From Lachancea thermotolerans CBS 6340 (lineage: Eukaryota; Ascomycota; Saccharomycetes; Saccharomycetales; Saccharomycetaceae): a DNA stretch of 64,000 nt. The stretch lies in assembly GCF_000142805.1 (NCBI RefSeq), contig NC_013081.1, positions 496,001-560,000 on the forward strand, given 5' to 3'. The first letter of the stretch is position 1. Each line of letters begins with the position of its first letter. Positions 1 through 6,685 of this stretch are shown here, piece after piece. The notes below the pieces were generated by a model. That model saw nothing but the letters and a program-made list of their open reading frames with translations. It did not search any database and had not been told where the DNA came from. The translations under genes were made by a program, and so were the position numbers.

Positions 1-11
1 ACAGCGGCTCG

Positions 12-19
12 CTTATATA
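12..19 (-). promoter_or_regulatory. TATA box of an off-window leftward gene
   Basis: The minus strand reads TATATAAG, matching the TATAWAAR consensus. The E-boxes lie 240-420 bp upstream of it, a usual yeast UAS-to-TATA arrangement. The gene itself is not visible. Confidence 0.35.
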
Positions 20-255
20 CCTCGCGCCGAGCCCGCGCTGCTGCGGCCTGCCGGGCCGTTCCAATGGCAGGGCTCGCCGCAGAACAATGCCAACAGCTTT
101 TGTTGGACCTTATTGGGTGTGACCGAGGTCATCCGCGGGGGCCAGGTCCGGTGCCAGGTTTAAGCTTTGTTTAAAGTTGTGGTGATAGTTATAAAAAGCG
201 GAGTACCGGTGGGGCGGAGGTCCGAAGTCCGCCAGGGGTGAGTGCGGGGTAAGTG

Positions 256-433
256 CACGTGCTGGGAGCGGGAGAAGCTCTGGGCGGCGCATCACGTGAG
301 GACGTTTCGAGCGCTATATCACGTGATGCAGATGGATGTCTGGTCGCCCGGTACGGGGATCCGTGTTCCGTCACGTGGGCGAAACTCTGGATATATGTAT
401 CACGTGTTCTTTACGTAAGGCTTAAGTCACGTG
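256..433. promoter_or_regulatory. Cluster of six CACGTG E-boxes
   Basis: CACGTG occurs at 256-261, 293-298, 320-325, 372-377, 401-406 and 428-433. Four flanks (ATCACGTGAG, ATCACGTGAT, ATCACGTGTT and GTCACGTGGG) fit the Cbf1 consensus RTCACRTG. Two sites read CACGTGGG, the form favoured by Pho4. Other bHLH factors (Tye7, Ino2-Ino4) bind related sites. Which factor acts here cannot be read from sequence. Confidence 0.6.
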
Positions 434-448
434 GGCCGCCCGCGGGGC

Positions 449-479
449 CCTCTCTCTCTATCTCTCTCTTTCTCTCTCG
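449..479. repeat. CT-rich simple repeat downstream of PIS1
   Basis: A tract of almost pure CT dinucleotides on the plus strand lies 45 bp beyond the PIS1 stop codon. A GA-rich tract of the opposite strand sense lies upstream of PIS1 at 1346-1390, so the two form a loose inverted pair around the gene. Confidence 0.8.
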
Positions 480-523
480 CCGCCAGCCGTAGTTCTCGCT
501 GGGGTCGAGACGGCGCACGCGTC

Positions 524-1189
524 TCACGCGCGCTTCTCGCTCGCCGCCTCCGCGTCTTTCGACGCCAGCAGCAGCGCCGCGCGCTTCAGCTGTATTACGT
601 TCGCCACCTGCTTAAACACGTACCCCGGCAGGCACACCGCCGCCATCACGCCGCCGATGTGCGCGCGCCCCCACAGGGGCACGTCGAAGTGCTTCAGCTG
701 GGGGAATCCGTACAGGTACAACGCCAGGTAGAACAGCTCGTTGAACGCGCACACCGTGAACAGCACCCACCGACGGCTGTAGTACATGTACAGCAGCCAT
801 TGCTCCTTCTCGATGGTCTTGTGCGACGCGCCACCCGTGCTCAGCGTCGCGTACATGTGCAGGTAGTGGCTCGACAGGTCCAGCGAGATCAGCAGCTGGA
901 ACACGGGCGCGTACCGGGGGAACAGTACGCACAGGAAGCAGATCAGCGAACTCGTCGTGGACCGGTCCGTGACCATGTCCAGGACCGCGCCGAACCCGCT
1001 GGTCTGGTTGTACTTGCGCGCCATTGTTCCGTCCAGCGCGTCGAGCAGACACGAGATCCCGTATATCCACGTCGTCCAAATGGGATGTTTAGCCATCAGG
1101 AAAAACGACAAAATTGCCGTGAACACCCGCATGTACCCAATCTGGTTGGGCACATACCACAACACCTGCGATGCAGTAACCTTTGCCAT
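524..1189 (-). CDS. PIS1: Phosphatidylinositol synthase
   Basis: This enzyme makes phosphatidylinositol from CDP-diacylglycerol and myo-inositol in the endoplasmic reticulum and outer mitochondrial membranes. The 221-residue protein carries the complete CDP-alcohol phosphatidyltransferase motif: D50, D53-G54, A57-R58, G67, D71 and D75 are all in place. Several hydrophobic segments and a charged, Ala/Lys-rich C-terminus match the yeast family, and the length is close to the S. cerevisiae enzyme (220 residues). The first ATG is used; upstream lies a pyrimidine-rich stretch in the sense direction. In S. cerevisiae this gene is YPR113W, far from the chromosome VIII/XII genes that fill the rest of the window, so a rearrangement breakpoint probably lies between it and RPL8. 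Base composition is GC-rich. Confidence 0.96.
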   Translation of the reverse strand: MAKVTASQVLWYVPNQIGYMRVFTAILSFFLMAKHPIWTTWIYGISCLLDALDGTMARKYNQTSGFGAVLDMVTDRSTTSSLICFLCVLFPRYAPVFQLLISLDLSSHYLHMYATLSTGGASHKTIEKEQWLLYMYYSRRWVLFTVCAFNELFYLALYLYGFPQLKHFDVPLWGRAHIGGVMAAVCLPGYVFKQVANVIQLKRAALLLASKDAEAASEKRA

Positions 1190-1957
1190 ATTTCAGTCTA
1201 AACGCGGCTTTTTCTCTTTGTTGTCCGGCTCCTCCTCGCGGTGCTCGATGGTCCTTGCTGTGTAGTTGATGAAAACAGCTGAGGAAACTCGTGGACAAAC
1301 TTCATAAATTTTCACGATAAAGGGTACACCAGGAAGCGATTGCTTAGAGAGAGAGCGAGCAAGAGAGAGAGAGAGATAGAGCAAGAGAAGCAGACCGCGC
1401 GATTGCGCGAGCAAGTGGCGGCCGGACCCCACTACGTACTTCTTGGTCTTGGCAAGCAGGATGCCGTGGCCAGCGTCGGAGAGCCCGAGCGGCGCGGAAA
1501 ACTTTGCTCTGCATTGCGCGGCATGGCACTTTGTGCTTGGCAATACGCGGTGTAAATGACTAGACCGTAACTTGAATTACAGACTCACATCTCCCCGGCC
1601 TATTGAGACTAAACGTTCTAAAAACCATTGAAATTAGCCTCATCGCCGATGAGAATGACTCTACCATACTAGTATACAGGGCTTAACAAGAGTGCAGCGG
1701 TTTCTGTAACGTGTGTGCGATTGGAGTCGTCACTTCAATAGAGCTTCGCTGTTATGCCCGGGTTACCGTCAACATGACAAGTGGATATGTGTCACTCATG
1801 TAACCGAGCGCGAGAGCTCCTATAATGACCCAACGCGACACGCACGCTTCAACAAAACCGGCGGGAAGGAGAATGGCGCGTGCTGAAAATGCGCAAGTGT
1901 GATTTATAAGTTCATATATTAAAAGGGACTGAAAATACGGGGTTTTCATCGATGAAC
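1190..1957. other. PIS1 promoter and RPL8 3' flank
   Basis: No gene is supported. The left part is the PIS1 promoter, including the GA-rich tract at 1346-1390 (CT-rich in the PIS1 sense). The right part is the RPL8 3' untranslated and terminator region, which is AT-richer. Short open frames here have no protein-like features. This is the likely site of the synteny break between PIS1 and the ancestral VIII/XII block. Confidence 0.5.
1346..1390. repeat. GA-rich simple repeat upstream of PIS1
   Basis: This is a run of GA dinucleotides with a few interruptions, about 160 bp upstream of the PIS1 start. In the PIS1 sense it is a CT tract, a common element near yeast transcription starts. It is complementary in type to the tract at 449-479. 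Confidence 0.8.
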
Positions 1958-2728
1958 TTAGTTGGCCTCGGAAGCCTTGGCTCTCTGGTCCTTCTTGGCC
2001 TGAGCCTTCTGGCCGACGATACCACCACCCCAGTGCTTCTTGGTCTCCTCGTACTTCTCCAAGTAGTTGGCGTTAACGGTGGAAACCAACTTAGCCAAAG
2101 CGGACTCGTCCTCCTCTCTGACCTCAGTCAAAGCAGCGACGGCGGAGGTCTTCTGGTTGACCAAAGTACCCAATCTAGCCTTGCCCTTGACAATGGCGTA
2201 TGGGACACCCATCTTCTTACACAAAGCTGGTAGGAAGACGACCAACTCAATTGGGTCGACGTCGTTGGCGATCAAAACCAACTTGGCCTTCTTGTTCTCA
2301 ACCAGAGAGACGACGTGGTTCAAACCGAACTTGACGACGTAAGGCTTTGGAGAAGCCTCCTGTCTGGTCTTACCCTCAGCGATGGCAGCAGCCTCCTTGG
2401 TCAATCTCTCCTTCTTCTCAGCAGCAGTCTCAGGTCTGTACTTGTTGAAGAGCTTGAAAGTCTCAGAAGCGGTGTTTCTGTCCAGAGTGTGTTGGAACTG
2501 GGCAATGGCAGGAGGGACCTTCAATCTGATGGACAAGATCTTCTTTTGTCTCTGCAGTCTGACGTACTCTGGCCACTTGACGTATCTAGACAAGTTTCTC
2601 TTTGGCTGGATGTCCTGGCCGATACCGAAACTCTTTGGGGTAGAGTTGGTCAATGGGTTCTTGGCCTTACCGGCCTTGCCGGCCTTGGAAGCCAATGGAG
2701 CTGGAGCGACTTTCTTACCTGGAGCCAT
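1958..2728 (-). CDS. RPL8: 60S ribosomal protein L8 (eL8)
   Basis: This is a cytosolic large-subunit protein of the L7Ae/L30e family that binds 25S/5.8S rRNA. The 256-residue product matches yeast Rpl8 in length and throughout. It has a basic Lys/Ala-rich N-terminus, then the [20 protein letters not shown] block, the [18 protein letters not shown] helix, and the L7Ae fold with [20 protein letters not shown]. Codon choice is strongly restricted (TTG, AAG, GGT, GCT/GCC), as expected for a very highly expressed gene, unlike its GC-rich neighbours PIS1 and GUT1. S. cerevisiae keeps two copies (RPL8A/YHL033C and RPL8B/YLL045C), and the neighbours here correspond to both. No intron is needed. A Rap1-like site lies about 170 bp upstream. 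Confidence 0.98.
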   Translation of the reverse strand: MAPGKKVAPAPLASKAGKAGKAKNPLTNSTPKSFGIGQDIQPKRNLSRYVKWPEYVRLQRQKKILSIRLKVPPAIAQFQHTLDRNTASETFKLFNKYRPETAAEKKERLTKEAAAIAEGKTRQEASPKPYVVKFGLNHVVSLVENKKAKLVLIANDVDPIELVVFLPALCKKMGVPYAIVKGKARLGTLVNQKTSAVAALTEVREEDESALAKLVSTVNANYLEKYEETKKHWGGGIVGQKAQAKKDQRAKASEAN

Positions 2729-3360
2729 TCTGGATTGATGCTTTCTAGTTCTGCTGACGTGAAGGTGTAGTTGGTGGATGGCTATAATGTGTTATATAGT
2801 TGTGCTGTGAAAAATTTCTGATGCGCGGAAGAGTTTGCGTGGATCGCGTGACATGTGCTTTTTGAGTTTTCTTTTGATTCGCGAAAATTTTATTGGTGTA
2901 TGGGTTGAGGCAGTCAAATGATAATCACTGTAGGGTTCTGTTATTAGAGAAGTTTGGTGAAGTCCAGGGTCCGAATCCTACGTAGGGAAGCAGTGATGTT
3001 ATAGCCGTGGTTTGGCGCACAGAGGGGCGAAAAATTCTGAGCGAACCAGGGCATCTTCAAACATTTCTCCTGCTGAAAGAGAAGAAAGGCCCCAGCTTTA
3101 TTTAGGATGTGCGGCACGAGTGCGTGCGATCAGAGTTGGTGTTCGTCGCATTTATGTGCTTCTACAGAAATCTCAGAGTTGAGACTGGCATCCAGTGCAC
3201 CTGATTTCGTTGAATAGCCGGTTAGATCTTGTATACAGTTTACACACTCACGAACTTGAGCACTTGGATCGTGCTAACATCAAGTCCGGTGCATTTTAAC
3301 ATCAAATGTCATCAAATTCAGAATATACATTAATTAATGAAGGATATCGTCAAAATCACG
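2729..3360. other. RPL8 promoter and GUT1 3' flank
   Basis: No gene is seen. The RPL8-proximal part carries a Rap1-like motif at 2897-2906 and T-rich stretches typical of ribosomal protein promoters. The distal half is the 3' flank of GUT1. A short box-B-like string near 2970 is not part of a tRNA (see rejected items). Confidence 0.5.
2897..2906 (+). promoter_or_regulatory. Rap1-like site in the RPL8 promoter
   Basis: The string TGTATGGGTT fits the Rap1 consensus core RTGTAYGGGTG with one end mismatch. It lies about 170 bp upstream of the RPL8 ATG, the usual position in ribosomal protein genes of this family. Confidence 0.55.
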
Positions 3361-5421
3361 CTACATGTTCTTGGCCGTCGCGTTATCGTGGGTGCTCTGC
3401 TCCACAATGTTCATCCAGCCTCTGGACCTCTCAATCGCAGCCTCCCACAGCTTCCACTTCCTTCTCCTTTCAGTGTCGATCGACTTGGATCTGAAGATGC
3501 GTGTGCGGAAGGACTCTTCATCCACGGGTGGTCTGTTGCCGGGCTCCGTGCCACCGTACATGACCCACTTCTTGACGTCTTTGAGGTCCTTCCACAAGAC
3601 GCGGTCCTCGCGTTTCTCGTACGCCAGCGCCGCGGCAATCGCGGCGCCGAGCGCGGTACACTCGGAGCTCGCGGAGGTCCGTACTTTCACGCAGGGGCCC
3701 AGGATATCGGCCTGGATCTGCATAACCTCCTTCGAACGCGACATCCCTCCGTCGACTGCAAGCATGGACAGTGGTGCCTTCTCGTAGGTGCCGTCCGCGA
3801 CCTCCTCGAGGAAGTCGCGGTCCTTGCGGCCCTCGCCTGCCGCGTCAGAGCTCATCGCCTTCAAGATGGCGCGGGCCTGGAAGCAGACGCCCTCGACGGC
3901 AGCGCGGGCCAGGTGCGACGCGGTCGTATGCTGTGACATGCCCATGATCGTCGCGCGCGCGCTGGCGTCCCAGTAGGGCGCGAAGAGGCCGCTGAACGCG
4001 GGAACGAACACAACGCCGCCCGTGTCCGAGACGCGGGACGCGAGAGGGCCGATGTCCTCGGCCTTGGGGATTAGGCGCAGGTTGTCGCGCAGCCACTGGA
4101 CCACGGCGCCCGCGACGGCGACGGAGCCCTCGAGCGCAAAGTGCGGCTGCGCGTGCTCCTCGTTCTCAAGGTGCGGGAACCAGTAGCCAAACGTCGTGAG
4201 CGCGCCGTGGCTGGAGATCAGTTTTTTGGTGCCCGTGTTGTACAGCAGGAAGCAGCCCGTGCCGTATGTGCACTTGGCCGCGCCGGGCTTGAACGCGAGC
4301 TGGCCCACGAGCGACGCGCTCTGGTCGCCCAGGCAGCCCTGGATGGGCACCGCGGGCGTGCGCGCGCAGAAGTCCGTCAGCAGGCTCCACGCGACAGGCG
4401 TGAGGTTCGTGCGCACGCACTCGGGCAGCGCGAAGTCGCCGTAGTACTCCGCGGACGACACGATCCGCGGCAGGTTCACCTTGTCACGCGCGAGGTCCCA
4501 GTAGTTCAGCAGCTCGTCGTCGTAGACCAGGGTGTCCAGGTTCATGAACCCCGTGCGCGACGCGTTCGTCACGTCCGACACAAACGCGCGGTTCGAGGTC
4601 AGGTGGTAGATGAGCCACGTGTCCACGGTGCCAAACATCAGGTCGCCCGCGTCGTAGCATGCGCGCACCGCGGGCTCGTTGTCCAGCAGCCAGCGCAGCT
4701 TCGAGCACGAGAAGTACGTCGAGTACAGCGGCAGCCCGGTCTTGGCGCGCAGCCGGTCCTGCACGGCCTGCGGCGTGCTGTTGCGCTTCTCGGTCACGAT
4801 GGCAGACGTGCGCGTGTCGTTCCACACGATCCCGTACGGGACGACCGGCTCGCCCGTCTTCCGCGACCACACCAGCGTCGTCTCCCGCATGTTGGCGATG
4901 CCGACGCAGCGGATGCGGTAGGGCGCGAGCCCGTTCGACACGCGGCTGCCGTTGACGCGGTCCACGCTCACCAGGTTGGCCGCGAAGCACTGCACCACGT
5001 GCGCGAGGATGCCCAGCGGGTTGCACTCGACCCACCCGGCGCGCGGGAAGCTCAGCGTGGGCACGCTGGGCCGCTCGAGGTCCTCGATCTCGAGGTACTC
5101 GTTGGCCTCGATCGCAATGCCTTCCGCGGAGAAGATCGGCTGCGCGGGGCTGGGCGGGCTAGCCCGGCTGGCGCGGCGGCTGTCGCTGCCGCCGCCGGCC
5201 GCGGCCGCCGTCGTCTCGTCTACGCTGTGGCGCCGCTTGCCCACGGGCGCGTACTTCTCGCGCGATGCGGACGTGGAGTACTCAATCTGGTGCTTGGACA
5301 CTTCCTGGCCCAGCATGTTGAACAAGATCACGCGGGACGAAGTCGTCCCCACGTCGATCGACGCCACCAGCGGCACCTCGCTGGGCTCTTCGGTGGCCCC
5401 CGTTGGCGCTGCGGCGGTCAT
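3361..5421 (-). CDS. GUT1: Glycerol kinase
   Basis: The enzyme phosphorylates glycerol with ATP to glycerol-3-phosphate, the first step of glycerol catabolism in the cytosol. The 686-residue protein belongs to the FGGY carbohydrate kinase family. The N-terminal ATP-binding motif (SIDVGTTSSRVILFN) is near residues 24-38, the FGGY signature-like FSCSKLRWLLDNEP follows, and GLFAPYWDASARATIMG and AVDGGMSRSK mark the C-terminal ATPase lobe. A low-complexity Ala/Gly/Ser insert (about residues 60-95) precedes the conserved WVECNP block; the yeast enzyme (709 residues) has a comparable insert. The start is the first in-frame ATG before the family's N-terminal strand. It is ordered next to RPL8 as in S. 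cerevisiae (YHL032C), but faces FPS1 head to head. It is strongly GC-rich. Confidence 0.97.
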   Translation of the reverse strand: MTAAAPTGATEEPSEVPLVASIDVGTTSSRVILFNMLGQEVSKHQIEYSTSASREKYAPVGKRRHSVDETTAAAAGGGSDSRRASRASPPSPAQPIFSAEGIAIEANEYLEIEDLERPSVPTLSFPRAGWVECNPLGILAHVVQCFAANLVSVDRVNGSRVSNGLAPYRIRCVGIANMRETTLVWSRKTGEPVVPYGIVWNDTRTSAIVTEKRNSTPQAVQDRLRAKTGLPLYSTYFSCSKLRWLLDNEPAVRACYDAGDLMFGTVDTWLIYHLTSNRAFVSDVTNASRTGFMNLDTLVYDDELLNYWDLARDKVNLPRIVSSAEYYGDFALPECVRTNLTPVAWSLLTDFCARTPAVPIQGCLGDQSASLVGQLAFKPGAAKCTYGTGCFLLYNTGTKKLISSHGALTTFGYWFPHLENEEHAQPHFALEGSVAVAGAVVQWLRDNLRLIPKAEDIGPLASRVSDTGGVVFVPAFSGLFAPYWDASARATIMGMSQHTTASHLARAAVEGVCFQARAILKAMSSDAAGEGRKDRDFLEEVADGTYEKAPLSMLAVDGGMSRSKEVMQIQADILGPCVKVRTSASSECTALGAAIAAALAYEKREDRVLWKDLKDVKKWVMYGGTEPGNRPPVDEESFRTRIFRSKSIDTERRRKWKLWEAAIERSRGWMNIVEQSTHDNATAKNM

Positions 5422-5785
5422 ATCGCGGGAATGCGTCGGGGGAAAGGGGTTGAGGGTGTTTCGTGCGCTGTGCTCAACGCTGCGCGCTTGTGCTTCTTCT
5501 ACTGCTGTTTCTCTGCGGGGGTGCGAAACTCGGACGCGGCGGTTCTGGCGCGGGGTCTTGGTTTGCTGTGCAGACGGCGGGTGAAGATGCTTGCTTCCTT
5601 GCGCACCAATGGGGCCGCCGACGACGCCGACCCTCGCCCATTATATACCTTTGCGGGGAAACCTCCGTAAGTCCGCGGACGCTGCGCGGCTCCCTGTTGC
5701 GGTGGGCACGCGAGATTGCCGCGGGGCTCAGAGGGCCCAGCCCGGCGGTTGCGATGGCCCCGGCGCGCGGTTAGACGGAGCCGGA

Positions 5786-5810
5786 CGCGGCGCGGCGCGG
5801 CGCGGCGCGG
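5786..5810. repeat. CGCGG pentanucleotide repeat
   Basis: Five perfect tandem copies of CGCGG lie in the GUT1-FPS1 spacer, about 370 bp upstream of the GUT1 start. Confidence 0.9.
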
Positions 5811-5907
5811 ATGCATTGCCACGGACTGCGCTGCTGCCATAAGCGCGTGCGCGGGGCACGCGCTTACATGAGCCGTCCTGCGTGTGGTCAGGCCGCGGGT
5901 GCTGAGT

Positions 5908-6333
5908 CACGTGCGAGTTTTGCTCGCTTCGGGCCACCGGAGTCGCTGGAGTCGCGGGCGCCACGTGGCGCGTTTGCTACGGGCGTCGTGGCCGCTCGGG
6001 GAGCCGGCGGCGGCTCGAGGGCCCTGCGCGCGGGCTCTCGGCGGAGCAGTGTGGGCGGTGCTCGACTGCGCCTCCGCGGCTTGGCGTCCGGGGCTGGGCG
6101 CGGCGGGCTGGGCGCTCGTCACGTGGCGCGGTGCGGGTAAGAGCTGGCGACGCGCTCTTACGTCAGCTCGCATGCGGGCGCGCGATGGGATCACGTGGTG
6201 ATTGTTTGGGCGCAGACGCATTGTTAACGGCTGACGTTAGCATGGCGCGTGACGACGCTTAGGTCAGCGCGCGGCTGTGTCCCGATCTCGCAGGCGAGAC
6301 CGGCACGTGATGAGTGGTTCACTGCATCACGTG
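5908..6333. promoter_or_regulatory. Six CACGTG E-boxes between GUT1 and FPS1
   Basis: Sites start at 5908, 5962, 6120, 6192, 6304 and 6328. Contexts such as GTCACGTGGC, ATCACGTGGT and ATCACGTGGA fit a Cbf1-type RTCACRTG site. The cluster sits between the two genes, so a bHLH factor could act on both. Confidence 0.55.
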
Positions 6334-6348
6334 GAATGGGTGCCGGCG

Positions 6349-6380
6349 CGCCGTCCCAGCGCTCAGGCGCTGGGACGGCG
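6349..6380. repeat. Perfect 14-bp inverted repeat
   Basis: Arms 6349-6362 and 6367-6380 are exact reverse complements around the 4-nt loop TCAG. The core reads CCCAGCGC...GCGCTGGG. It lies 305 bp upstream of the FPS1 ATG. It could be a cruciform, a binding site for a dimeric protein, or an RNA hairpin if the leader extends this far. Confidence 0.85.
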
Positions 6381-6543
6381 GCCCTCTCGTTATGCTCTGA
6401 GTGGGCGCGTGCCGCAAGCGGCCCGCACGCCGGCCAGCTCATGCGCGCGCGCTGCGCGCGCTCGCAGGGCTCCCAGTTTTCCGCGCAACCCGTTTTCTAC
6501 CCGTTTCCACGCACGAAATTTCATTGTTTTGCTACTTGCGCCC

Positions 6544-6570
6544 ATGAAAAATAACGAGACGATGACTTGA
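6544..6570 (+). other. Possible upstream ORF of FPS1
   Basis: An ATG followed by seven codons and TGA (peptide MKNNETMT) ends 115 nt before the FPS1 start. No other ATG lies between it and FPS1. It matters only if the FPS1 transcript starts upstream of 6544, which sequence cannot show. Confidence 0.3.
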
Positions 6571-6685
6571 CAATCCAGCTTTCGACAGGCTTCTCCTGTC
6601 TCACCAGGCCCACAGCGTTTACAAGTCCCACGGCTCACACTCTTTCCTTCCAGTCCCGCGTCTTCCTTCCCTCCGCGCACGCCTC

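Larger units (their letters stand above)
1..523. other. Left-edge spacer with E-box cluster
   Basis: No gene is supported here; it lies between the 3' end of PIS1 and the left window edge. It holds a minus-strand TATATAAG box at 12-19, six CACGTG palindromes between 256 and 433, and a CT-rich tract at 449-479. The TATA orientation suggests this is the promoter of a leftward gene whose coding sequence starts outside the window. Confidence 0.6.
5422..6685. promoter_or_regulatory. GC-rich divergent promoter GUT1-FPS1
   Basis: This 1,264-bp shared spacer holds a minus-strand TATATAAT box near 5640-5648 for GUT1, five tandem CGCGG units (5786-5810) and six CACGTG sites (5908, 5962, 6120, 6192, 6304, 6328). 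It also has a 14-bp-stem hairpin (6349-6380), a short upstream ORF (6544-6570) and a pyrimidine-rich FPS1 leader. Its GC content is extreme for a yeast promoter: a hand count of 5761-5820 gives 49 of 60. Confidence 0.75.

Noticed and set aside
2960-2990. tRNA-like box B (GGTCCGAATCC)
   Set aside because: No box A at the right distance, and the T-arm and acceptor stems do not pair.
4141-5670. Long plus-strand frame (509 codons) opposite GUT1
   Set aside because: It is a mirror of a GC-rich coding sequence: Arg/Ala/His/Val-rich text with no domain, while the minus strand encodes an intact glycerol kinase.
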